Shown: one piece after another, positions 9,934 to 24,900 of the stretch
Layout: every line of letters starts with the position of its first letter
How positions within the stretch are numbered: position 1 is the stretch's first letter
Source: Pelecanus crispus
Taxonomy: Eukaryota; Chordata; Aves; Pelecaniformes; Pelecanidae
Length of the DNA stretch: 64,000 bases
Direction of reading: 5' to 3'
Assembly: GCF_030463565.1 (NCBI RefSeq)
Contig: NC_134643.1
Coordinates: 80,535,721 to 80,599,720, forward strand
Translations under genes and position numbers: made by a program
The notes under the pieces: model-generated
What the model was told of the DNA's origin: nothing
The model's input: the letters and a program-made list of their open reading frames with translations, nothing else
The model's database searches: none

Positions 9934-12900
9934 CTGAGAAGAGGAAGGATCATACAATTTAAAACATTTCTGTTACCTGAAGTAAGTAAATGACTACGAG
10001 ATACAATAATGAGTTTGAGTTACCAAAACTGTCTCTTCATTGAGCCAGTACCTGCACTTATTTCTGAACACAAAGTAGTTCAAATCCAGCAATGCAATTA
10101 TGTGCATGATTCACTGTAGTAACTCTTAAGGTGTAAATCAGTACTTCCACAAAACCCAGCACGTATTATTTAATAAAATTTGGTAATAATTAATTGTTAC
10201 CTCTGGACACACTCCAATCAATGCGTCTGCTTTGGAATAAAACTCTTCCTTTAGAGAAATAACTATCATTTGAATCTGTTCATGTGCCTGTTCTCTAATG
10301 AAACTTGATACCTTTGGAAAGAAGCCAAATATTTCAGTAAGTTAGTTCTGGCAGACTTAAACCATGCTCTAATCAGGGAGTGACAAGGAAAGAACTGAAC
10401 TACTTTAGCTGCAGAATTCAGTAATTCAGTTATGAAATAAGCAGGACAAAATGAGAAATAAACTGGTCTTAAGACAGATACTTTGCATGTTCTGAAGACA
10501 ACCTCTCAGACTCGCTGCTTTTTGAAAATGCGTAAGAAATTAATCATTCACTCCAACGAATACAGCTATGGAAAAAGGCCAGTGCCAATTAAAAATATTT
10601 TACTTAATGTAATTACAAAGGAAGGTGGAAATTCCTGAATAAGGGAAAAAAGCATGAAAGGTTTGTTACTGGCTGTATACTAAGATCTTAAACATGTATT
10701 AGTTTGCTGCAGACAGCAAAAATTTTTTTCAATGAGCTGCAAAATAGCAGTACAAATACTAAGTTATGAGTTGGTGACTGAGCAGGCAGTATCCCACAAT
10801 ATAAATTCAATGCTGAAAAAAGGAAAACCAGTACATTTTTAATTAGACTTTTGTCTGCACAGTTATAGCTATGTGATACTGAAGTAATTTTTTTAATGGA
10901 AGAACTGCCTTTAGTGAGTTACATAATTCATATTCATTTTACAGTATAACTACAAGTAGATTATTGGGTATCTGCTTTAGTAAGTCCTTAAACTGAAAGA
11001 ATAGAAAGAAAAAGACTTAGTTCTAAGCATAAAACCTGGATACCAGCGAGTACTAGCAACATACAATTTTCTACATACCACTGTTGCTCACTTGCAATAT
11101 TTAAATTCCTCTGTCTGAAATTTTTGGTGCTTTCCACTAACAACGGCATCTTACAGGTAAGGAAAGGGATATGAAAGACGCTGGGAGTAGGGAAATATTA
11201 AGTGAATTATACTTGCAGATTGCTGCAATTTTGCTTTTGCTCATTCTGCAGTTTAAGACACTTTTCACGTACGCTTAAAGAATAACCTAACTCTCCTTAT
11301 AACAACACCTAGATAGATGTTGAAGCCAACTGAAGGAATTTTCTAGGAAACCACTATTTTGTCACCCTCCTCCTGCATGACATGGGCAGCTGCTCTCTAA
11401 GCGTATGATACATCACTGCCTGTATCACAGGCTGCCTGCTTCGTGCTGCTCAGGTGAAAAGAGCAGCCCGTTCAGTAATCCTGCCTCAAGCCCTCCACGC
11501 TGCGTCTTGTTACGGCCGCAGCAGGCAGGAGAAGGACTGCGGAAGGGCAGTAAGCCAAAGGGGATGTTCTGGACAGGGGCTATGCAGCTGGCATGCCCCT
11601 GCCTGAGGGGAGCCGGGCATCTCTAGCCGTGAAGGTTACAAAACAGGTCGAAGCCCAATTCAACTTCAAAGCAGGAATTCAGCATGCTTCCCAGTCAGAT
11701 TAGATGAGCCCCAAGGACTCAACCAAAGGCTTAATGTAGACTGCTAAGGCAATTTCAGGGTTAACACCAATGTGTAATATAATCCACATTTAATAGCTCT
11801 TTGGCCATGAAGTGGTATTTATGGATGTTATTTTTATAAATATACATTAGAGCAGAATTTGCAATACTTGAACTTTCTGGATTAATGTTCTTTGTTTTCT
11901 TAAATATACACCTTAAAAACATACATTATTGTTGCTGATGTGTCAAATGAAATGTGATACTTCCAAACTGTAAAAATACTACCAATTGAAGGTTGTAAGC
12001 CTAGTAACCATGTGCCTAACAACTGCTAACATGACTGTCTTTTGTGGGCTATGAATGTGATTTTTATCTGAAGAAAAGTAAAGAAGATTTGAAATGTTTG
12101 AATTGAGAAACCCAGCTGCATGAAAGAAAAAATCAGCTATTCTTTGTTTATAGTGTTCTGAAGAAGAATGGTGCTTAGCATATTCTTAGGTATAAAGCGG
12201 ACATCCCTTCTGCCAGATGTGTCAGAATGAGCCTACTCAGAAAGGCAAACTGCAGCAAAGTGCCTCTTTGTGTCCCTCATCAGCTGCACTTATGCAGCAT
12301 TTGTAGTCTCTATGGAAAGTTGATAACATACTGGAAATCATGAACTTCATGGAATGTGTACGTAATTGATGGCTGGTGCATCTATAACTGCAACAGGAAC
12401 TTATGTGGATAAACTGAAGTCATCCAGGTAATGACCTGAAATTTTGTAAGGCATGATCTGGGACCCCTGCCCAGCTCCAGACATAAGCATGGAGAATTTT
12501 ACATTCGTATCTGAAAGACCATCGCAGAAGTCTGCAGAGATAGGAAGTACTAATCACCTAATACACTGCAGCTTTGAGGAAAGGCAAAAATGTGAAATTT
12601 AGCATTAAATAGTGTAATAGCAGACAAGAAAGACAGTAAAGGAAAACTTGGAGGCAGCCTGTGTAACACTAAGTCATCAGCCATGATACCTTTGAGTCCA
12701 CACACATGTTCCTTAAACATGCCTTGGGATATAAGACATCTCTTTTTGATTCCTCTCCTACAGGCAATCTCCTTGTATTGAGTCTCCTCCTCCCAGAGGC
12801 TGACATCTACAGTTGGCAATCTTTACTGTTTGTGTTCTATCGTAAGTTTTTGTTACAGTGAATAGTTATTAGCAAAAAGGGAAAGAGACATTGAGAGGAG

Positions 12901-15900
12901 GACAGGAAGCTATTTTAATCAAGCAAGAATTCATGTGACTAAAATAGTGGGAGTGATAGCCCTTAATTGGTGTTAATGTAAAAATATTTAGTAGGCCAAT
13001 TCTATAAAATAAATACTCCAGTGACAGAACTACTTGATTTCCAACATCCAGATATACTCCTTTCTGCTTCTTAGAGGTAAGGGAACTCAAAGGCCATAAA
13101 AATTCCAACCAAACCAACCCAACCAGCAATTCACAAGTGACCTTCGTGTCAGATTGTACCACATATGGTCATGTGGCATACTTTCACACTCCTGACCTAT
13201 TTTTCTCAACTTCACAGTTTGAGGACTGATTAAAACACACTTAAATTTATGAATTTAAACCTAGCCCTAGTCTAACATCTCATACAACCATTATTTCAGT
13301 CCTAAACCCAACATATTTTAAAACAGGTTAAGACAGTGTAATCAATCTCTTTAACCCAACCACCTGTAATGAAAAGTAGCCATCCTTCTACAAAAGATAT
13401 CGTTATATTGTCGATAAAAGGGTAAGACAAAAGGGACCAACTTACTTTATCAATGTTTGTGTTATCCAGGGCAGCATCTATCTCATCTAAAATAAAAAAA
13501 GGTGCTGGCCGAAAACTGTAGAAGACAAGACAGTATTTTGCATTTAGATGCAAAAATGTTAATAAACATTCTAATTACTCTAGAGATTCACTTACTCTAT
13601 CACAAAATTTTTGTAAGAAGTAATGACAGGTAAAGAATAAGGACTTTAGTAGTGTTTGAATGCTCTATTAGCAGATTTTTTTAACATGTTTGTAAGTGTA
13701 ACACTATCTTTCTGCCACTTACTCAGCCACATACTTGGATAATACCATAGTATTTCTTTTACCTGTGTATAGCAAACACAAGAGCCAGAGCTGCCACAGA
13801 TTTTTCACCTCCTGACAAACTGTCCATTGGCATAAAGCGTTTTCCCGGAGCCACGCAGTTAAAGCCAATGCCTTCCAGATAAGGCTCCTCAGGATTTTCA
13901 GGACTAAGGAATGCCTAGAAACGCATACATTTAATTATTAATAGTGACATTTATAAAATTATTAGGATGGGTATTTTTTAGCTTTAAATACTGACTGAGC
14001 TAGTGTTGAAACTGGTAAGTTAGCTTCATTTGCAGGAAACACCTGTTCACCTATACTGAAGAGCAGCACTATAAAATTTCCCAGTGAATATGCCTCTGTT
14101 AACGAACCATGAGCTAGGAGGCTAATTAACTAAACCATTTTGGAAATGGCTCCACATACTTGTTATACAAATTTTCAACTACTAAATAAACATGATTTTA
14201 TCCCTTTTATGTAATTGCTTTGATTTTTTTTTTAATTATTAAAATTTTAGATGTCAAAAGCAGTTTTCTTTTTTTGTCTGGAAGTAAACATACTTTCAAA
14301 ATTACACCTTTTTGTGAAAGGTTAGTTCTACAAAATCTAGCTTTGAGCTGGAGAAAGATTTTAATATAAAAAGATAAAAGCAAAATTTCCATAGTTGACA
14401 CTCATTTCAAATGGCTCCTCTTGGATCATAGATGCAGTGAAGGAAAAACAAAACAAAACACTACATGTACTTTGATTTAAAGTAATTTCTGTGGTAAACA
14501 GTCCTGGCTATAAGATATAGTGCTTGCAGTATCTATGTTTTGTTGGAGGTACGCATATTTTCCTCTTGTTCTCTGCTGAGAGAATGCCCATCATTGTTAT
14601 TACAGTGTTCTTCAGGCTGTAAATATGTCATTGTAAATACCTTGCAATGCAACTCCCAGTTCTATGCCACTGCATATATCTACGCGAGATATATGCAAGA
14701 TGAAGTTTTCAGATGTATGGACACTGTTAGTAAAAATCATCTTGTAGCTTACTAGGGTACATCAAGGTATGAAAGGAACAACATTCCTCTCTCCACAGAA
14801 GAAGAATGGAAGAAAACTGGCGGTGAACCCAGCAGTGAATCTGTACGTACAATTTCTTAGGCAGTAGTTTCTTTTAAAGTACTTTTAACTTCTAAAGTGT
14901 GCTGATGAAATGAGCAATATATTCAGTGCAGGAATGTTCTGAGTCCAGAATCTCTGGAAGTTAAACTAACTCAATCTAGCAAAGCTTCTCTTTTTTGGAC
15001 TGGATAGTAAAGCATTATTAATAAATGTTATTAATATAATAATATTAAGAAATATTAATTTTAATATTAAGAAACTGTCATGTTAAAAATTGTTAAGGTT
15101 GCTTAAAAAACATCTGTTCAAACTGCAACCTAGGCCACCTCCTCTGATGGCAAAACTCAGAGCTAACCCTTGCCTTGGCTAACCCGAGCAATCGCCACAC
15201 ACAGAGCAATCATTTCTCTTCCAATGCAATTAGACCAGCTTCCTTCAGCCGCTATGTTAGCGCCTAGTAGGCAGTTTTAGCTTCCCAGCTAATCACAGGA
15301 CAATCTCTTGACCAGGTTACCACTAGGGCTCGCATCAAGGCACAGCGTCACAAACCTCAGAAAGCAAGCACGTAACTCATTATTTTTGGCAATACATCTG
15401 GAAAATACTGGTTGTTTCAGAGTGATGCAAAGTCAAGACCTGCCTGATGTTTAGTCTAGGGGAGAAGGTATGTGCCCAGTAATCACGAAGAAAGAAATGC
15501 TTTATTATCCTGTCCAACCTAGAAGCGGAAAGGATATATTTAAAGATCTTTAAGGTGTTCACTGAGTATCTGACCCTGAGGGAAAACAAAAATCTTTAGT
15601 TTAAGACATAGGAGAGTTCAAGCCTGAGCCCTTCAAACATTCAACCATCTACAAAATCTGATGTAACAAAAGCATTTGGGAGTTTCCTCTTGACTTTTGG
15701 CATTAATACTGGAACACTAGCAAAGATTAATACAACTGTGACAACTTTTCTACAGGTTTCTTAAAAGTTGCAAACATATTAAGTCTATCTTTTCAAAATA
15801 TTTATTTAAGTGGGGTATACAGAGCTTCAAAGCCTCATACAAAACACTAGCACTGACATAGTGATTTATGATTTTTAGTTTTATCCACACTAACAATTAA

Positions 15901-18900
15901 GTATTTTTAATTACTTATTGGTATCACTGGATCTGTAAACCAATGTTAGTTTTGAATGAAGTACTCTAATACATTTCACATTTGTGTCATGATAATTTAC
16001 AAATCTGCTAAATACAAAGAGTAAAACTAACCCAAACTAAGTAGTTCCCAATTTTGTTAACACTTTAGATCACATCTCTCTGTCTAAAGTCAAGCATGCT
16101 TTGGCATATTACCTATTCCTCCTCTGACCCTAAAATTCTGAAGTCTTTATTATTTGTGTCATTTTCTTCTTCAGGACTGAAACTGTCTTTGGAAACTAGA
16201 AGTACTACTAAGTTCTCTTATTCTAGATAACAAAGCATCAAGTAGGCCTTTTAAGCTAAGCACCTAAGAACATGACACACCTGAGCACTACTGTTTCTGC
16301 AAAGTTTCTTGTAGATCTGATCAATAGCTACGGAGGCATGCTCAAAGCACCGGCTAAAAAGCTCGTATCTCCTTTTTTTCACCTGTTCAAATTCTTGCTT
16401 GCATGTTCTGGCCTCCTTTCTGCTGGTCTCAAAAGCTATGAAAAGAATTACTGAAATTACTCCATAATAAGCCTCTAAGCAAATACACAGAACAAATATA
16501 TGTTGTGTACCATAACAAGCATCAAGGAAAATATTTATTGCAGAAAAAGGTTTTAATGCACATACAAGGAGCGTACCAATATTATGAGTTTCCTTCCAGA
16601 TTTCAAATGGAGGCCCCAAAAACTGAATAGTTGGGATGTATTCAGTCTGCTCTATGCCATATTTGCCTGGAGCAATGAACAGAATTCTTCTCCTAATTCC
16701 TTCTGTAAGATGGGTAGCCTTAAGCAGCACCAGCATTTACCTGTTACAGCTTCAGAACTCCTTGGTTTTCTTAATATGTTAATGTCTGCAATGCTCTTTG
16801 AGGATACCAATAATTTTGCAGTAATGTTCTGGACAACACATATATGTGCCTTCAATTATTTAAGAAAAATATAAAGAATTTCATGATTAAAGTCAGTAAT
16901 TTTTAGAAAACAAGTAAAAATACTTTATGGTGTCATTTGGCCAACAAAGTATCTTTCCAATCATTCAAACTGTATTTCAATAAACTACTGCAGAGGAAAG
17001 TATATGTTAATAAATTGTTTACATATAATTAAAAAGACAACTGAGGATAAACACTTGAGCACAAAAAGTATCTTAACATCTGAAAGAAGCAAAGCCAGCA
17101 GGACCAACCCCAGAAAGAGGAACTTCAATTAGGGTGAAAACTCTCTCAGTCACAAAAGAGATTAATATGGAAGACTCAGTGTTACCGTCTGTTGACTCTT
17201 GGAACTTGTCCCGGGCTATCTGTAATTTCTCTACTGCTCTCAGGTTTGGAGCAGCTGTCTTCATTAAAGTAGTCTCTTTAGATTTTATTTCCTGCTGCAT
17301 CTGGTTCAGATGATCCTCTATATCTTTATCAGACTCTAGGTCCTAAAGAAAAAAATAAAAATACTAGATGAATAAAATTTGCTTTTAGGCCAAGACATTT
17401 CAACATATACGGCAAGCACTCATGGTTTCTGGAAGAAGTACTCCACTCATCTAATAGCTTTAACTGGAAACACAACAAAACAAAAAACTCCACTCAGTCT
17501 TAGTTCTCAGAATAAATTTACTAGGTCCTAAGCACTGTTCCACAGGACCTTTAAAAACAGACAACAAATTCTCTTCAGCCTAGAAGTCTGGGTTAAAATA
17601 CAGCACAGGATGAGGATTAGCTGGCTTCACTACTTGATTTGTAAAGAAAACCTCTGAAGACAGGTTCTCGATTAATTCTTCGAGACAAGTTCCAGTGATG
17701 ACAGATTCATCCCTTGCTCTGTACCTAGCCTCTGACATTTAATCATTTTCCTTATGATTAAAAAGGAAAAACAAAAATTTACAAAGAACTCCTGAGAAAA
17801 CATGACCTAATGGACTGTTACAGAGGGACGTATGGTAAGTCTCAGTCTCTGAAAATACTACAGAGAGAAGGTGGTACAACCACCGTGGCAGCCAATCATT
17901 GTTTCTAGAGTTTTGAGTCATAACCTATAGTGTTGGAACTCTAAAGGAAAAATCAGAGTTACATTTACTATTTCTCCATTCTATTTTTATGGTTTAGGTA
18001 AGCTTTAAATTAAGTTTAGTTATATGGGAAATGTGACCTATCCAGAAATCCTATACATTAGTGGTACATATGATTGCAAACCAAAACTCACACATACATG
18101 CACTTCAGCTTAACAGAGTTTTTAGTGAGTTTCATTTGAAGACCAGGGTGAAGAATAAATAATTTCAACAAACAAAATATTTTAAATAAAATAAAAAACT
18201 CAATCTCTAATAATGTCAAGCAAAAAAGATTACCTTCAGGTCTTCTGCTAGGCCGCTGTAGTCTATCTGAATTGCCTCTTCCCTTTCATAGATACTTGAT
18301 GTAGTCTGAGTGCCTTCTGTTTCAGTTCCTAGCTATAAATACAAAGGACATTCCAGTTCAGAAATACGACAGTTAACTTTTAGACTGTTAAAACAATACA
18401 TTAAAAGGATACAAAATGAGCAGACAGTGGTAGCATGGTATGAGATAAACTTATTCCATAGCCTCTCCCCTAGCCAAAATGGAGTTAACAGTTAGTTAAG
18501 ATCTTTTGAGTCTAATTAAAACATACACCTTTTAAATGAAGATGAAAACATCTGCTAATTTCAGTTTGAAGCTAAGATGAAAGCAGCAGTAATTTATTTC
18601 TAATATATTTACAACAATGTGCATACTGTAAATCTCCTGATTGGAACGATTTACGTTCCCATGATAATTCAATCCCCTTTCAAGGAAAGGCTCGGAAGTG
18701 TGTTAAGTCGAGGCATTTCTTCCATTCAGGTGGCCTCAGAAGAAACGAGTAGCTTCAATTCTGTATGTATCTGCTTGACACTGTAAGCCTGGATTTCAAA
18801 CAGCTACTTTCACCTGAATGAAACACATGCTGCACGTCGTTATCAGTCCCTTTCCCACCAAGATTCTTTCTCAGAACCAACTCTTACTGGTCTTCTCAGT

Positions 18901-21900
18901 GATATTAATTAGGAATCTAAGTAGTTATTCTACTGCGCACCTCTTTCATCTCTTCCTTATTCATAAACAGCAAGAGCTGATCTGCCTACGTACTCTGATG
19001 ATTAGCAGTTCATGTCCTCTCCCTTCAAAGACTGCCCACCTCACTGCCTTCTTTTTGTCTTCTGACTCACTCATTCATACCTATCCCTCCAGCAAAAGTA
19101 CTTTTTTTAAGGAATGGGTTCAGCAAGACTCCTTCCAAGTTCACAGACTTGTCACAAGTCCTTCAAAACCCATAGCTCTTTTCTTTTGTGACAGTGGAGA
19201 AAGTTTAATTTCCCTCACAAAAGGTATGCTGAAAAAAGAGGGTAGACTGAGAAAAATAATGAAGGTCAATCCTCTGATATCAGGAGTATTTCTGTTTTAG
19301 TCTATCCCTGATTTCTGTGAATATCTACGTCTACTGAAGACAAAAGGATGATTTTAGACAGCATTTATATTATGGATGATTAACCAAATATTATCTCAAT
19401 CCATATACATGCCATATTTATTTACATTTCTGAATTGACCCCTGTGTGTCCTCTTACATATGTGTATCTAGAATACTCCTTCATACCAATTTTCTTGTAC
19501 CACAGCGATTTTACATATTTCACAGGAATACATTTCAAGCACAAGCAAAAATAGCTGCAAACAATATTTCTGTCTACAAAAATGAAAATCCTTCTCTTGA
19601 ATGGATGAGGCCTGATCACATGAAAACAATGTATTTATCATAACATTACTATGCAAGACAAACAGTCCTGTAAGGAAAAAATAAATATCTTTAAATTCAA
19701 GACTGAATAATTGCTCCTCCATGATATCTATCTTCTGTAAACATTTTAAGTACCTCTACTTCACTGATGTCATCCAGTGATCCAGACAGGAGCTTTATTT
19801 TCAAGTCCTGCACCTTGCATTCAAGAAGCATATTATGTCGTCTTAATCTTTTATCTTCCAGAGAGGTTTCTATAGCTGTAGCTTCCTTTTGCAATTTTGT
19901 AGCTTCCCTACATACACAAAAGGCACAAAACAACTAAAGAGCAGAAGCATCGCTGCCAATAACATCCACAGCCATACAGCATGAAAAACAGTTACCAAGC
20001 ACAAAGAGGGCTTTCTCCTCTGTAATCCCCATCAAACATAAAGGAAAATGGTACTTAACTTCTTCCATCCCCTTCATTCTCCCAGATTATTCAAGAGGGA
20101 GCTGGGAACCACATGCTATTCTAGCACGCAAGCTAACACTCTGCTGTTCTGTATTAACTCTTAACTATGCCACAAGGTAAATGCTAGTAGTACGGACACA
20201 GTTTCAGCATATTGCCAAGTTCATGCTTTAGCATGTTCAAATACCCACCTTTCCTAACTACAACTCAACTCTGTTCTGTCCAGCTCTGCTGAACATGTAT
20301 GGAGAGTTGATCCTTCTAAAATTTAATCAAGTATCTTTTATCATTACTCTACCTGAAATACACCTTCATTCTTTGCAACTAATTCCCTTGATAGCATCAA
20401 GTTGCTAAATGAGGCAGAGACATGTCTTATATTGTTAAAATTACACACTATAAAATTAATTAGTAGGCATACAATCTGTGAGTTTATATAGTATTTCCAC
20501 AAGTTTATCCAGCCATACTGTGCCAACGTGTCATTTTTTTTTAAACATAAAGACAACTCCTGATTAAGAGACATTAAACACATCAGTAATAAGCAAGCAT
20601 AAGAAAACTGAAGTATAAACAGTGCCCTAATCAGCTGATTTAAAAGAACAGTAAGGACAGTACAGCAACCTAAAATTACTATTAGTTTAAGGCAACCAGC
20701 ACTTGAAAGGCCTGGAGAAAAAGAGAACACTGAAATCAGGAAAAAAAAAAAATTCTTATCAATTGAACCAACTGTACAACTCAAAAATATGAAACTACCA
20801 GCAAACTTAATATGTCCCCCCAATCAAGTTGTAAGCTAATACATACTTGTCAGAAATCACTACATATTTACCAGAAATCACAACAAGACCTAAAACTAGA
20901 CAGATAATAAGATAATGTTATTCTATATGGTTTATAGGATGGCTCTCATGAAATAATCTTGTTCACATTACTTTTGGGAACCACATACTGAGTTAGAAAT
21001 ACTTTTTAACTAATGTATACCGTAAATGCAAATTACCATGTCTCTAATAAATCTTTCACAAGAAGAAATAAGAAGAGCAATTAAAACATCTGATCACTAA
21101 AACTCTTCTAAATATTATCACATTAATAGTTTTCCCAGGAGTACAATTAGTCATTACCTATTAAGAGTTAGCAATGTCTTTCTCAACTCTTCAACTTCAT
21201 TTTGGGTTTTTACAACCTCAGATTTATGAGCACTTAATCTATCCTTAAGATGCTTCTGCTCCTCCACGATTTCATTCACTTTTTTTAGAAGCTTTTCCTC
21301 ATCCTGCATAGAAATATTTACATTTTTAACCTTTCACCAAAAATCTTGATATGGAAACTTTATTATACAGAAAGAAAGAGTTAAAGTTTAAACCTGTTGC
21401 AATACATTCAAATGCATTACAGCACAAAATCTGAAAGGCACTGGGAAAACAGCCTGTCTTATACAGAGGAAAATCCGGATGTTTTGTACACACAGACACA
21501 GCCAGCTCCAGATCTGTGACTGTACCGAACCAAACTATAAAGCCATCAAACAAGGTAGGGATCCTAGGATGCCTGCGATCTGTAGGCTACTCCTTTTTCC
21601 TCAGTTAGTCCCTTAGCCCTGCAAGAAGGATCCTGTCTGCTGTACAACATATTTAGCAACACCTAAGATAACCTGAAATCCTTTAAAAAGTACTGTTCAT
21701 TAAAGAAAAATCCTGAGGTAATCTGCAGAGAACAAAGAATCTGTGGAGGTACTCTAGAAGAGTCTTCCCTTATTGTCCTGGTTTCGGCTGGGATAGAGTT
21801 AATTTTCTTCCTAGTAGCAGGCATAGTGCTCTGTTTTGGATTTAGTAGGAGAAGAATGTTGATAACACACTGATGTTTTTAGTTGTTGCTGAGTACTGCT

Positions 21901-24900
21901 TATGCTAGTCAAGGACTTTTCAGCTTCCCATGCTCTGCCAGGTGCACAAGAAACTGGGAGGGGGCATAGGCAGAATAGTTGATCCAAACTGCCCAAAGGG
22001 CTATTCCATACCATATGACGTCATGCTCAGTATATAAACTGGGGGGGGTTGGCCGGGGAGCAGTGATCGCTGCTCGGGAACTGTCTGGGTATTGGTCGGC
22101 GGGTGGTGAGCAATTGCATTGTGCATCACTTGCTTTGTATATTATTATTACTGTTATTATTATATCATTATTATTATCATTACTATTGTACTTTATTTCA
22201 ATTATTAAACTGTTCTTATCTCAACCCAGGAGTGTTTCTCACTCTTACTCCTCCCATCCCATCAGGGCAGGGGGAGTGAGCGAGCGGCTGCGTGGTGCTT
22301 AGTTGCTGGCTGGGGCTAAACCACGACATTTATATAACCCATACCACTGCTAAATTGCTAGAAATTAGGTGTTAGAATACAGTAAACCTAACACTACGTG
22401 CTTGAAGACACAGTCCTTAAGAGACTAGTATTATGGCAACCTAATCAACACTTACTGCTGTTGCAGCATCTGAACAAAGTACCTTCAGAATTTAATACAA
22501 ACAATCCTTCTCCAGGACAAAAATACCTGAATTTGCTCAAAGTCGTATTTCAGAAGAATTACGCACACAGGCATAAAGACAAATATGTTTTCATGCATGA
22601 CTGAGTAAGGTTCTATTGTTTTTCCTCAGTATCAGAAATTCTAATGTTAAAATGATGCATGTGGGGGGCTTTTGCCCACTTTGGGGCAGTTTTACATTTC
22701 ACACTTGTTTTTTATTCAAAACACTATTACACATCTTTTCTCCTTCACTTTCCAGTGCCCCACAAGCACAGTTTATTTAACAAGCAACATTAACACAACA
22801 AAAGATTACTTATTAATAAAGAACACTATGAAGGAGGAATCCATACATATTGCTTCAACTAAAAATCTAAATTAGTTTTCATAAAATAATTCTAAGTCTA
22901 TTAGTGGCCGTGAAGCACCTTAAAGATGCAAAGCACCAGAGCTGTATACTATTACTCATAAAATCTTCTAAAGAATCTCAGCCACATGCTACTAGTTTTA
23001 TCCGTAGTCATATGCTCCCTCTTCACATAAACACAATATGACACTGTACATACAGTAATCCCAAATTTAATTTTTAGTAAGCTTATTTTTAATAATTAGT
23101 AAGTACCCTAACATGACAGGTTATTCCAAGGTTAAAACAACAATATGCAACTGCATTTTTTTTAACATTTATGAAGTCAACACTGAATTAAGCCCTAGAA
23201 TTACTCAACAGCATCAACTATGTTTATTCAAACTTGTAATTCAATGCATTCTTTCCTCTCAGTCACAGAGATATGTATTTTTTACAGTTACCTTCTGTAG
23301 CCCGATGATCTCCGCTTCATCTTTATGAATGGTCTCCCTCAGCTTGCTGACTGCATTTGTTAATTTTTGCAGATGATCACGATTATATTCCAGCTGAATG
23401 TTTAGTCTTGTCTTCTGATTTTCAAACTCCAGTCTAGTCAAAGTACAGTATTTCAAACCAACACTTACAAAGCAGGCTACTAACTGTGATTTTAAGCTAT
23501 TACAAAATACATTTTCACTTTGACTCTTTACATAGCATTTTAATATCTTCTATGCGAACACAAAAATTTGCATACACTTGGATCATTGATTCCACTACAC
23601 CACATCCTGTGGATATACTGCAAGTTAGAAAAATACAGTGGTAGTAGTTCAAAACATACAATATTAAGATACAGTATGGCCATATTCAAAATGGAAAGTG
23701 ACACTAGAAGTTCAAGTATCTCAGTATGAATGATGTACCTGTAAATGATGCAGATAGATACAAGCTGGGCAAAAGCTACACTGATGTTGTCTATTTATCC
23801 AATACCTGCTCTCCCTGCTTAGCATCTGCAAGCCTTCTAGTCAGCTGGCAGGTTCTTTATGATATTCAGATAAACATATATATCTCATTTGGGAGATGGC
23901 AATTAAGCATGAGACCAGAGCTTTTTAAGTCATATACAGCCTTGCTTATCTCTCAATTGAGACCTGTATTTGTTCATAGGGGTACAACGGCAGAAACTTC
24001 CTCACATACTGCTGTGAGAAAGGACTGAAGTAAAACTGAGCGGCTGTCTACAGAAAGGTCTCCTCTCAGCTGTTGCTGCCTGCCCCTGAGCTTTGAGCTT
24101 TGCAAATGATTTACCCCTAGTGATGCATCTGTTCAGGCAAAAGGATTGGCACACCACCAGCTACAGGCTCTTTAGACCCGGGCAAGAAGAAACCATAGCA
24201 CAGGCTTACAGGACTAATGATGGCAAGTTAGGGCACAAGCAAGGCCAAGGCTGTATGTGCAGTGTAGCATAAGGCCATGCAAAAAGCTCCTCTTTTCATT
24301 GTTCTGTTACTAACTTCTTACACTTCCCCAGACTTAGTTCTTCCAAACATAAATAAATGATCAAATCACTTCAGCCAGCAGGTGCTTTAACTGAAACTGA
24401 ATGCACTGCACTACTACCTCACTGCAGACCTAGCCAAAAACCTACAGTTGGACCAGTTTCTGAAAACCAGTCAGTGAGTCTCTTAGCAGCTGAAGAGATA
24501 GCTGAAAAGAAAATGGAGTTCAATGCTAGCCATTACACTACTCATGTAGAAAAGGTGTACTTTCTATAAATAATGTCAGGAAATGCACAAACTATCATCT
24601 GCCTGACAATGCCTGTAGTACAACCACACAAGTTCATATTAACATTCTCTTAAGATATAAAACTGTGGTCCTGTGACATGTGCCTGTTTGAGAGGAATAC
24701 CAACTGAGGTTGCCTGTGAGAAAATTAAGATCCCGTTTTCCTTAAAAGTATGTTGCTATACGAAATCACTGCATCTTACACCCAGTTCTCCTTTAAGATT
24801 TCTGATACATGAGTGAGCCTTCATGTCATCCTCAATTTGTGATAGAGCCGTTTTTCAATGTGGATTTTAGAAAACTATTCTTTGCCTTATCTTTCTACAC

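Noticed and set aside
15000-15080. AT-rich patch considered as an origin or hairpin element
   Set aside because: TATTAATA-type runs are common in avian introns; no clear perfect hairpin or terminal repeats.
16436-16736. Upstream extension of the frame that contains SMC1B exon 21
   Set aside because: Only 16281-16435 matches SMC1B and has a proper acceptor (tttcatag). The extension is intron read through.
18818-19300. 160-codon + strand open frame in SMC1B intron 18
   Set aside because: Composition is Leu/Ser/Phe-rich as expected from AT-rich intron, no family recognised, no splice or promoter context; this length is expected by chance in 64 kb.
20344-20823. 159-codon - strand open frame in SMC1B intron 17
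   Set aside because: Hydrophobic, low-information peptide inside an intron whose flanking exons join in phase without it; treated as chance.
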